From: Methylacidiphilum caldifontis
GTDB taxonomy: Bacteria; Verrucomicrobiota; Verrucomicrobiia; Methylacidiphilales; CAMAQI01
Direction: 5' to 3'
Assembly: GCA_945860255.1 (NCBI GenBank)
Contig: CAMAQI010000043.1
Location: forward strand, 1 to 15,782
Length of the DNA: 15,782 nt
Part shown: piece after piece, positions 1-6,023 of the stretch
Layout of the letters: the number at the start of each line of letters is the position of its first letter
Numbering within the stretch: the stretch's first letter is position 1
Position numbers and translations under genes: made by a program
Notes under the pieces: generated by a model
Told to the model about the DNA's origin: nothing
The model's database searches: none
Seen by the model: the letters and a program-made list of their open reading frames with translations, nothing else

Positions 1-87
1 GTTGAATAAAAGACCTTCTTCGGAATTAGAAAATGAAGTATAGAATAAAGCGATGATTGTAAAAAATAGATATATCATATTAATCAT
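1..87 (-). CDS. Start of an exported protein (partial, cut by window edge)
   Basis: The minus strand opens with ATG at 87-85 and stays open for 29 codons to the window edge. The peptide starts MINMIYLFFTIIALFYTSFS, followed by a polar stretch with two glutamates. This is a short start, a hydrophobic core and a small/polar region, as in a Sec signal peptide. A second in-frame ATG lies at 78. The start is only 4 nt after the stop codon of the beta-helix gene at 92-94, so the two are probably co-transcribed. A further secreted enzyme or lipoprotein of the same carbohydrate locus would fit, but the family cannot be told from 29 residues. No Shine-Dalgarno sequence is visible. Confidence 0.5.
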   Translation of the reverse strand, partial: MINMIYLFFTIIALFYTSFSNSEEGLLFN

Positions 88-91
88 TTCT

Positions 92-1828
92 TTAGATCGA
101 TTCTTCAAATTTGCAATCTTGCTCTGAAACATTTCGAGAACCTTGTACGGTATAGATTGAATCTTTTCGGATAAAAGAGCAATCTTTGAATACAAAATCA
201 TCGACTCCGATCACAGAGATGTCCCCATCAAACTGAGTTCTTTCAATTTTAAAATTTTTCACCAGCCTTATTCTATTTTTCTCCTCCTCCTGAGAGATTG
301 CACGAAAAGGGGCTCCATTCACCGCAACGGCAATCGATTTATTTCCTCGCCCCTGGATAAAGCGAGAATCGGAGATTTGAATATCATGAGGGAATGAACC
401 CTCAATGTGATCTGAATCGGTCATAAACCAGACAAAGGCCTTAAAGGTCGAATTTTTAATTTTCATGTGGGGGCAACGGAATCGGCTGGAATTATCCGCA
501 TAGACCCCATCAATGACAACGGAAGGATTCGCCGCTGTTGCATCCCACACGTACTGCCCGACTTTCATTCCCGGAATGCTATTTTTAAGCTTCAAGGTGA
601 CTTCCGGTGTCTCTCGCGAGTAGAGGGTCCAATCCGGGGAGAGTCCCACCTCTTGCTTGGAAAGAATCGGAGAGCTCCCCACCCAGCTCTGAGTGGCAAA
701 GTCGGCAACTTCGATTTCTCCATTCGAATTCCAAGGGACATACTGAATTTTAAAATTCTGTGAAACGACGATTTCCTGATCGGAGAGGATCTTGGTAATT
801 TTAGAAAAGTGAGTCGAAATATTAAAGGCGTCATCATGCATTCCGATGAGAGTGCACTTTTCAAATAAGATTTTTCCGGAGTTTCCCTTCAAATGAAATC
901 CATCACGCCAGGAGGACATTCGTCTTGAGGTCCCTGGCTTTGGAATCACATTCACATTCTTGAAGATTAAGTCTCCACGATTGTAGCGGATGACATAGGC
1001 AAACCAGGGTGCCGACCAGAGATCAATTCCCTCCAATTGAATATCCGAACTATATTCAACCCTGCAATTTTCCCCCAGACCGACCAGATGGGCAATTTGA
1101 GAAATCGGAAGATCAATCAAGGTCTGTCCTTCGACAATATCTTCATAGTGCCCGAAATTCCTATTCACAAATATTCGCATCTGTCGACCTGCTGTGCGCT
1201 CTCCTTTGGAAAGATCTTCCATCGGGATCATCCGGTCGATGTGAAGATGCCCTTTGGTCGTCCTATTTTCATCACTCCCCCCCCACAAGATTCCAAAAAA
1301 TGGTTGAGAATCCGTAGGCGTTCTAAAGACTTGTTCCATTTGAGGCGGAATCGCAAAACCGGGGTCAATTTCAACATCAATAAATCGTTTAAGGGAGCTC
1401 GATTTCACAATTCTCCCTTGGGAAAAGGGGAGTGGATCGTAATCGATTTTCATATTTCGTACGTTTACTTTGGAGGCATTTTGAATATTGATCGATCGAA
1501 GGGAGGGATCGATTAAAAAAATCGAATGATTTCCATTGATCGTCAAATTCTCTTTCCCTTTGAGATTGAAGACATACCCGTTCGTTCCGGTTTTGAGGCG
1601 ATAGATTTTGTTCGGCTCAAACTCAATCACCGTCGAAATTTTATTTTCAGTCGCATTGAGCAACTTTTGTAATCCGATTCCATCGTCCGTGATTCCATCT
1701 CCGATAAGTCCGTAGGCTTTCACTTTTATGACAGAAGAGGATTCTGACCATCCAAGCGTCGTCGCTAAAATTAAAAAAACGAAAGGTTTCCACACGAACC
1801 GGCACCAATGACGAGGATTTATAAACAT
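92..1828 (-). CDS. Secreted right-handed beta-helix protein, probable glycoside hydrolase (GH110-like)
   Basis: The product has 578 aa. Residues 1 to about 28 form a signal peptide (basic start, hydrophobic core FVFLILATTLGWS), so the protein is exported. Next comes the pectate-lyase-3 type entry motif KVKAYGLIGDGITDDGIGLQ, then the repeated short beta-strand turns of a parallel beta-helix (NLTINGNHSIFLID, ASKVNVRNMKIDYD, GKILFEKCTLIG). The order of a strand ending IDYDP, a long insert, a DGFHLKG motif and a GMHDDAFNI motif with paired aspartates (D332, D333) resembles GH110 alpha-1,3-galactosidases, where such a DD pair sits in the active site. I infer a galactoside-cleaving enzyme. A GH28 or other beta-helix family is possible. 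The gene lies downstream of the AraC regulator on the same strand. The coding strand has a run of eight G (window 1277-1284). Confidence 0.8.
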   Translation of the reverse strand: MFINPRHWCRFVWKPFVFLILATTLGWSESSSVIKVKAYGLIGDGITDDGIGLQKLLNATENKISTVIEFEPNKIYRLKTGTNGYVFNLKGKENLTINGNHSIFLIDPSLRSINIQNASKVNVRNMKIDYDPLPFSQGRIVKSSSLKRFIDVEIDPGFAIPPQMEQVFRTPTDSQPFFGILWGGSDENRTTKGHLHIDRMIPMEDLSKGERTAGRQMRIFVNRNFGHYEDIVEGQTLIDLPISQIAHLVGLGENCRVEYSSDIQLEGIDLWSAPWFAYVIRYNRGDLIFKNVNVIPKPGTSRRMSSWRDGFHLKGNSGKILFEKCTLIGMHDDAFNISTHFSKITKILSDQEIVVSQNFKIQYVPWNSNGEIEVADFATQSWVGSSPILSKQEVGLSPDWTLYSRETPEVTLKLKNSIPGMKVGQYVWDATAANPSVVIDGVYADNSSRFRCPHMKIKNSTFKAFVWFMTDSDHIEGSFPHDIQISDSRFIQGRGNKSIAVAVNGAPFRAISQEEEKNRIRLVKNFKIERTQFDGDISVIGVDDFVFKDCSFIRKDSIYTVQGSRNVSEQDCKFEESI

Positions 1829-2145
1829 GATATAATCTCATTTCAAGAAGGCCTCTTGTAAATGGTAGAATTTTACGATTTGGTCAAGAATTCGTTCCTT
1901 TCCGATCGAAAACCGACTCTACTAAACCTAAAAAAAGCAGTTAGAACCACGGATATCACGGATATCACAGATTTTCAACGGTTTAGAAAAAAACAGAGGT
2001 TCATTTTCATAAACTCCTCCATCCGTGTTATCTGTGTTATTTGCTCCCCCGTCTCCCTGTGAGCCAAAACTATTTCCGCTTCCAGTGAAGATTTGTCTGC
2101 TCGTTTCACGAGCCTTTTGTGGTTAAATAGATTGCCGATTTTAGG
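1829..2145. other. Intergenic gap with a dispersed repeat
   Basis: No convincing gene. The gap has a near-palindrome at 1844-1858 (CAAGAAGGCCTCTTG), the ATCYGTG repeat pair listed separately, and a hairpin at 2099-2113 (GCTCGT, 3-nt loop, ACGAGC) followed on the plus strand by CTTTTG. The hairpin lies downstream of the AraC gene but its T-rich side points the wrong way for that gene. An open frame at 1862-2062 is repeat sequence. Confidence 0.6.
1947..2043. repeat. Inverted pair of ATCYGTGWT-type repeats
   Basis: The left arm (1947-1976) is built from units reading CACGGATAT and CACAGAT. The right arm (2021-2043) reads ATCCGTGTTATCTGTGTT, the same unit in reverse orientation. The arms can pair imperfectly over about 23 bp around a 45-nt spacer. 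The 9-nt unit ATCYGTGWT repeats two to three times in each arm. Similar 'ATCCGTGTTATCTGTG' tracts are, from memory, common intergenic repeats in environmental bacterial genomes. Function is unknown. Confidence 0.65.
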
Positions 2146-3129
2146 TTAAAAAACTTTTTTAGAGAAGTTTCGGGGTGAAACCTGGTAGGTTTTTCGGAAG
2201 ACCTTGGAAAAATAATTGGGACTCGCGAATCCACAGTCGTAAGCAATGTTTTTCATACTCACTCCCCCTTTTAAAATCAGCTTACAGGCCTCTTCGAGGC
2301 GTAAGGACTCGATGTAGGATCGGGGACTGACTCCCATTTCCTTATGAAAAAGGGAGATAAAATAACTCGGACTCAATCGGCAGCTTTTCGAAACCTCGGC
2401 GATTGAAATGTTTTTTTTGAAGTGAAGTCGGCAAAATTGCTTTGATTTTTCGATGGCGGGATGGCAGTCGTTTTTCTCATTCGGAATAAAGACCTTTTTC
2501 CCTAAAATCGCCATACAGCGGGCCGCCACTTCCATGGTTTGATAGGTCGAATGAATCACCCCCTGACTCGTTTTTCGGCAGATATCGCTCATCAGGGAGA
2601 CAAGCGAGTCGGAGGGATCCAGATGAAAGACCGGGCCCCCATGGGTATCGATCGCCTTTTGGGCAAAGCGTGTCACTTCATTTCCAAAGAGGGTGATAAA
2701 AATAAAGCTCCAGTGCGAGGACTGGGGGGGGAGCCAATAGCGGTGGGAGTCAGGAGATTTCAGAATCATCATCGATCCCTCCGTCAAATCAAACTCCTTA
2801 TGATGCCAATTCAGTTTTCCACTTCCGGAAATGGTATACTGCAACAGGGCCAATGGTTCCTTTCCTCGACGACGTCCGTCCCATTTGTAGTTGAGCGTTT
2901 CAAAGGAGTAGCCACAGCCAATGAGATAATTACCAAACCAAGAGGAATCTTTGGGAAAAGTACAATAATTTAAGCCGAGCGGAATTCCCTCCACCAGTTC
3001 TGAGAATGAATCCGCAATTTTCGGTCGTTTAAAATTCTGAAATCGGTCCTGGTAATCCAAAACGATCCGGTTGAGTTCAAAGGGTTGATCGATGAGGGGA
3101 TCCAAGGGCTGGTTTTTTTTGATCGCCAT
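2146..3129 (-). CDS. AraC-family transcriptional regulator
   Basis: The product has 327 aa. The N-terminal half looks like the cupin-type effector domain of AraC proteins: YTISGSGKLNWHHKEFDLTE followed by MMILKSPDSHRYWLPPQSSHW, the usual 'sugar-pocket plus lid' pattern. The C-terminal ~100 aa carry both helix-turn-helix units: ISIAEVSKSCRLSPSYFISL, and then MKNIAYDCGFASPNYFSKVF followed by the family end motif VSPRNF. It probably senses a sugar and acts as an activator. The neighbours are a GH110-like enzyme on the same strand and a GH36-like enzyme on the opposite strand, the natural targets. The start at 3129 has no Shine-Dalgarno sequence. The gene holds an 8-nt C tract on its coding strand (2724-2731) and two 8-nt A tracts that could slip. 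Family is certain; ligand is not. Confidence 0.95.
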   Translation of the reverse strand: MAIKKNQPLDPLIDQPFELNRIVLDYQDRFQNFKRPKIADSFSELVEGIPLGLNYCTFPKDSSWFGNYLIGCGYSFETLNYKWDGRRRGKEPLALLQYTISGSGKLNWHHKEFDLTEGSMMILKSPDSHRYWLPPQSSHWSFIFITLFGNEVTRFAQKAIDTHGGPVFHLDPSDSLVSLMSDICRKTSQGVIHSTYQTMEVAARCMAILGKKVFIPNEKNDCHPAIEKSKQFCRLHFKKNISIAEVSKSCRLSPSYFISLFHKEMGVSPRSYIESLRLEEACKLILKGGVSMKNIAYDCGFASPNYFSKVFRKTYQVSPRNFSKKVF

Positions 3130-3136
3130 AGAGGTT

Positions 3137-3149
3137 CTATTTTAAATAG
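3137..3149. promoter_or_regulatory. Palindrome just upstream of the AraC gene
   Basis: CTATTTTAAATAG is a perfect 6+1+6 palindrome ending 7 bp before the AraC start codon. On the minus strand it also reads as an AT-rich stretch that could hold a -10 element. It could be an autoregulatory operator, but AraC proteins usually bind direct repeats, so this is only a candidate. Confidence 0.3.
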
Positions 3150-3176
3150 TTTAGCGATCCTGACCGAAAAATCAAC

Positions 3177-3255
3177 TATTGGTTCCTTTCCGTTTCCAGT
3201 GGAATGAGATAAAAGCGGGAAAATACAATTCCAATAGGGAAAGCAGGAAAATAGG
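3177..3255 (+). repeat. Left inverted-repeat arm of the GxxExxY unit
   Basis: Starts TATTGGTTCCTTTCCG and ends near GCAGGAAAATAGG. It pairs with 3514-3578 in reverse complement, with a 14-nt insertion in its middle. Confidence 0.75.
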
Positions 3256-3317
3256 AAAAAGGCATCGGATTTTTTACCTTATTTGACGACTTGAACTTCG
3301 ACTACTAATGAATTTAA

Positions 3318-3518
3318 ATGCTGTCAGATTACCTATTGACTCAAAATATTATTGGTTCTGCTATTGAAGTTCATAAAGCATTAGGTCCTGGATTTTTAGA
3401 GTCAATCTATGACCATGCCTTGAGATTTGAATTTCAAAAAAGAAATATTCCGTTATTGATCAATTTTGTCACAACACCTCTTACAGTGCGCCGTGTCTAT
3501 CGGGAGAAAAAAACCTAA
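3318..3518 (+). pseudogene. GxxExxY protein (PD-(D/E)XK nuclease superfamily), 3' half lost
   Basis: The 66-aa frame begins MLSDYLLTQNIIGSAIEVHK and goes on ALGPGFLESIYDHALRFEF. This is the diagnostic N-terminus of the GxxExxY family (GPGFLESIY = G-x-x-E-x-x-Y), which is placed in the PD-(D/E)XK nuclease-like superfamily. Full members are about 120-130 aa, with the acidic and E-x-K catalytic motifs in the second half. Here similarity weakens after VYREKK and the stop codon lies within the right inverted-repeat arm, so those motifs are missing. The remnant is very unlikely to be an active nuclease. The first half is clean, so truncation may be fairly recent. It could still be translated. Confidence 0.8.
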
Positions 3519-3578
3519 TTTCCTGCTTTCCCTATTTTAAATGCCTTTTATTCCACTGAAAACGGGAAGGAACCAATA
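3514..3578 (-). repeat. Right inverted-repeat arm of the GxxExxY unit
   Basis: Inverted copy of 3177-3255, ending GGAACCAATA on the plus strand. It overlaps the stop codon of the truncated GxxExxY frame (3516-3518), which marks the truncation junction. Confidence 0.75.
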
Positions 3579-3864
3579 TTTGCTTTGCAAAGGGTTTTCC
3601 CCATGCCAAACAGATCAGGCTCCGCTTCTTTTACTCATCGTCGCTGAACGCTCCTCTTGGTTTTCCCTGCGGTTAATCCATTCCTCACTACTAAAAAGCT
3701 ATCCAGCTATCAGGCTATTCGCTAGAGGCGTCTGCGAAAGCTTTCAGGGAGGAGGTAAAAACGCAGTAGAAGGGTTCAAATGTCGTTTTTAGGTTCTAAG
3801 TATTTTACCCAAATCTCTTAAAAGTTACTCTATTTCGAATCGATTTTGATGTCATCATACCTAT
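3579..3864. other. Intergenic gap upstream of the alpha-galactosidase
   Basis: No gene is supported. It holds a CTTTGCAAAG palindrome (3583-3592) and the GCTATCCAGCTA-type repeat at 3696-3725. An AT-rich non-repeat stretch from about 3790 to 3864 is the likely place for the alpha-galactosidase promoter. No clear -35/-10 pair or Shine-Dalgarno sequence could be assigned. Confidence 0.5.
3696..3725 (+). repeat. Dispersed repeat, GCTATCCAGCTA type, copy 1
   Basis: Reads AAGCTATCCAGCTATCAGG, then CTATTCGCTAG. Related copies occur inverted at 10227-10263 (with a short insertion) and as a shorter copy at 12613-12630. The nearby GGTTAATC (3671) also recurs at 12594, so the shared unit may be longer and more diverged. 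Confidence 0.6.
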
Positions 3865-5877
3865 ATGTCTCTATTTCTACCATCACCCAAGATCCAATAC
3901 ACCCCAAGCTCTCATTCCAAAAATAGTTTCTGGATTCAAGTCAAAGACAATGCCCCCATGCAGGATCAGCTCCTCGAGATTGGAAAGTTTGCAACGAAGG
4001 GCGATTATTTAGCCTGTTATCGATTCACCTCCTGCTGGATGAAAAGCCTCGTTTTCAATGAGGCCAAGCAGATTCCGGCAGAAACCCAATTTCTCCTCTA
4101 TCGATCGCATGATCAATATCTTCTTCTCATCCCATTGATCGACTCCAAAGCCCGTGCCTCCCTCCAAGGGGGTGAAGGAGATCAAGTGACCGTTCGTATA
4201 GAAACTTTTGACCCCTCCACTTTCACCCAATCGATGACCGTCCTCTATGGAATCGAGGGAGAGAATCCGTACCGGATGATGGAGATTGCCGCCATCGAAA
4301 TTCAAATGCACATGGGACACCCCTCCTCATCGCATCGTTCACCATCTTTTGTTTCGCATCTCGGTTGGTGCACTTATAATGCTTTTTATGAAAATCTTTC
4401 GGAGTCAGGGATTCGAGGGGTTTTAAAAGAATATCAGGACCATCAGATCCCGCTCGGCTATATGATTCTCGATGGTGGGTGGCAAAACATTAATCAGAAC
4501 AATCAAGTCATTGATTTTCAAGCCAGTCCTCAAAAATTTCCCGAGGGATTAAAATCGATGATCGATGGCCTGAAACGTGATTTTTCCCTGCTTCACGTCA
4601 TTGCCTGGCAGGCCTTTTCCGGTTACTGGCAGGGAGTTCATCCGGAGGCGCTGAAAGGAATAGGTGAGGTCACTTGGGCGAAATTTGAATTCCCGAAGAG
4701 ATTTGAAAGTACCACAGGGAATACCGTGAATGAGGCGACTGCGGGAGAGGAGTTTTATCCCGGAAATCTGATCGGAAAGGAGATTGGAATCCCGCTTCCT
4801 GATTTTAACTACTTTTTCGAACATTATCACCGTGAGCTCGCCTCACAGGGGGTCGATGGAATCAAAGTCGATGCGATGACTTGGGTCGAAGCCTTCTCAA
4901 GGCACTATGGCGGCCGTGTTCAAGCGATGAAGTCCCTCATTAAGGGCCTTGAGGCCTCCTCCCGAAAATACCTTCAGGGAAATCTTTTAAACTGCTCCTC
5001 CTGTTCGAATGACTTCATTTTTCAAACCGAACCCGGATCGCTCACTCGGACCTCGACCGACTTTTTCCCCGATCGACCGGAGAGTCACGGCATTCATCTG
5101 ATGGTCAATGCCCATACCAGTTTTTTCATGGGTGAATTTATCCTCCCGGATTGGGATATGTTCCAAACGGGACATGCGGCTGGCGATTTTCACGCCGCAT
5201 GTCGAGCGATTTCAGGGGGCCCTGTTTATACGACAGATGAACTCGGAACGATGAATTTTGATCTTCTGAAAAAACTGGTCTTACCGAGTGGAGAGCTTCC
5301 GCTTTGCCTGAGTTATGCCAAGCCGACCATCGAGACCCTTTTCAGCAACCTCACCGATGAGGTTCGGGTGGTCAAAATTTTTAATCATAACGCTTTTAAT
5401 TCAGTCCTCGGAATTTTTAATTGTTCTAATCCGCTGACTCAAAAGAAAAAGAGGACCGTTCCTTTTGTTTTGAACGAAATCGATTCCTTGAATGGTAATG
5501 TATTCATTCTTTATGACCATCACACAGGGGTGATCAAAAAAATGTATAAAAATGAGAAAGGATCGGTCTCGATCTCCGCCTTAGAATACTCCCTTTTCAC
5601 CCTTTCACCAGTGGAGGAGGAGTTCGCTATCTTGGGACTCAAAGGGTATTATAACATCGGAGGAACCGTTGAGTCGTATAAAAAGGAGTCGGGAACCGTC
5701 GAGATTAGATTGAAGGCCCCGGGAACGTTGATCGCTTATGCGAAAAAATGCCCGCAAAAAGTCTCTTGCGAAGGGAGTTCTCTTGAATTTAATCACGACC
5801 TCTCCACAGGGCGATTGGAGATCATGATCGAATCCAGTTCTGAGAAACCAATTCGGATCTTCTTTCTAGACAAGTAA
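3865..5877 (+). CDS. GH36 / raffinose-synthase (Sip1)-like alpha-galactosidase
   Basis: The product has 670 aa with no signal peptide, so it is probably cytoplasmic. The N-terminal ~160 aa should form the beta-sandwich. The TIM-barrel then opens with LGWCTYNAFY (W168), followed by YMILDGGWQ, HVIAWQAFSGYW, GIKVDAMTWVE (D336, the expected nucleophile) and PDWDMFQTGHA (D429, D431, near the expected acid/base), and ends AACRAISGGPVYTTDELG. These motifs are typical of the raffinose synthase / seed-imbibition family. Members hydrolyse alpha-galactosides or transfer galactose; in bacteria hydrolysis is more likely. The length suits bacterial members; plant enzymes are near 750-780 aa. It lies divergent from the AraC gene, its probable regulator. 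There is no Shine-Dalgarno sequence at this ATG. The substrate, possibly a raffinose-type or other alpha-galactoside, is inference. Confidence 0.92.
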   Translation: MSLFLPSPKIQYTPSSHSKNSFWIQVKDNAPMQDQLLEIGKFATKGDYLACYRFTSCWMKSLVFNEAKQIPAETQFLLYRSHDQYLLLIPLIDSKARASLQGGEGDQVTVRIETFDPSTFTQSMTVLYGIEGENPYRMMEIAAIEIQMHMGHPSSSHRSPSFVSHLGWCTYNAFYENLSESGIRGVLKEYQDHQIPLGYMILDGGWQNINQNNQVIDFQASPQKFPEGLKSMIDGLKRDFSLLHVIAWQAFSGYWQGVHPEALKGIGEVTWAKFEFPKRFESTTGNTVNEATAGEEFYPGNLIGKEIGIPLPDFNYFFEHYHRELASQGVDGIKVDAMTWVEAFSRHYGGRVQAMKSLIKGLEASSRKYLQGNLLNCSSCSNDFIFQTEPGSLTRTSTDFFPDRPESHGIHLMVNAHTSFFMGEFILPDWDMFQTGHAAGDFHAACRAISGGPVYTTDELGTMNFDLLKKLVLPSGELPLCLSYAKPTIETLFSNLTDEVRVVKIFNHNAFNSVLGIFNCSNPLTQKKKRTVPFVLNEIDSLNGNVFILYDHHTGVIKKMYKNEKGSVSISALEYSLFTLSPVEEEFAILGLKGYYNIGGTVESYKKESGTVEIRLKAPGTLIAYAKKCPQKVSCEGSSLEFNHDLSTGRLEIMIESSSEKPIRIFFLDK

Positions 5878-5921
5878 CATGAGGAATTATAAAGTTCTTT
5901 CCCATGCGTTCCTAAGAGTAA

Positions 5922-5970
5922 CTGTCCTGATGGAATTGGGAATAGCACAGCCCCGACAGGTCGGGGCACA
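5922..5970 (+). repeat. Dispersed repeat with two hairpins, copy 1
   Basis: Contains an imperfect hairpin (TCCTGATGGAATTGGGA) followed by a perfect one at 5951-5966 (CCCCGAC, AG, GTCGGGG). The first 36 nt match the reverse complement of 12456-12491 with 4 mismatches, and those changes keep or restore the first hairpin. It lies between the alpha-galactosidase and cassette gene A. The second hairpin could act on readthrough into gene A, but there is no T-run after it. Confidence 0.7.
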
Positions 5971-5980
5971 GTTGTGACAT

Positions 5981-6012
5981 GGAATTCCGATTTATGAATT
6001 TTAAAACTACAG
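5981..6012 (+). repeat. 32-bp repeat at the 5' end of cassette gene A, copy 1
   Basis: Begins GGAATTCCGATTTATGAATT. It matches 29 of 32 positions with the reverse complement of 14435-14466, which lies at the 5' end of the substrate-binding protein gene. In both places the ATG of the repeat is in frame with the downstream gene, and the encoded residues are EFR(F/L)MNFK(T/N)T. Confidence 0.75.
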
Positions 6013-6023
6013 TTTCATCTGCT

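Larger units (their letters stand above)
3177..3578. mobile_element. 402-bp unit bounded by long inverted repeats around a truncated GxxExxY gene
   Basis: The left arm (3177-3255) and right arm (3514-3578) are inverted copies. The outer 29 positions, starting TATTGGTTCC, match with 2 mismatches. The inner 23 positions, containing AGGGAAAGCAGG, match with 1 mismatch. The middle of the left arm is about 14 nt longer. Between the arms lies a 5' fragment of a GxxExxY gene, and the right arm supplies its stop codon. No target-site duplication is obvious next to the TATTGG ends. The unit sits between the AraC gene and the divergent alpha-galactosidase. It may be a non-autonomous mobile element, or two inverted copies of a dispersed repeat that trapped a gene fragment. 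Confidence 0.6.

Noticed and set aside
1037..1516. Plus-strand open frame of 159 codons inside the beta-helix gene
   Set aside because: It is antisense to a gene with a signal peptide and clear beta-helix motifs, and its own translation has no recognisable domain. Same reason applies to frames at 467-763 and 1009-1317.
1862..2062. 66-codon open frame with ITDITDF-like residues
   Set aside because: The residues come from the ATCYGTGWT nucleotide repeat, not from a protein family.
2099..2113. Rho-independent terminator of the AraC gene
   Set aside because: The hairpin is followed by a short T stretch only on the plus strand, while the AraC gene is on the minus strand.
2539..2973. Plus-strand open frame of 144 codons inside the AraC gene
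   Set aside because: Antisense shadow of a well-supported regulator; no start signal and no recognisable product.
3541..3792. 83-codon plus-strand open frame upstream of the alpha-galactosidase
   Set aside because: It begins within the right inverted-repeat arm and runs through the GCTATCCAGCTA repeat; no protein pattern.
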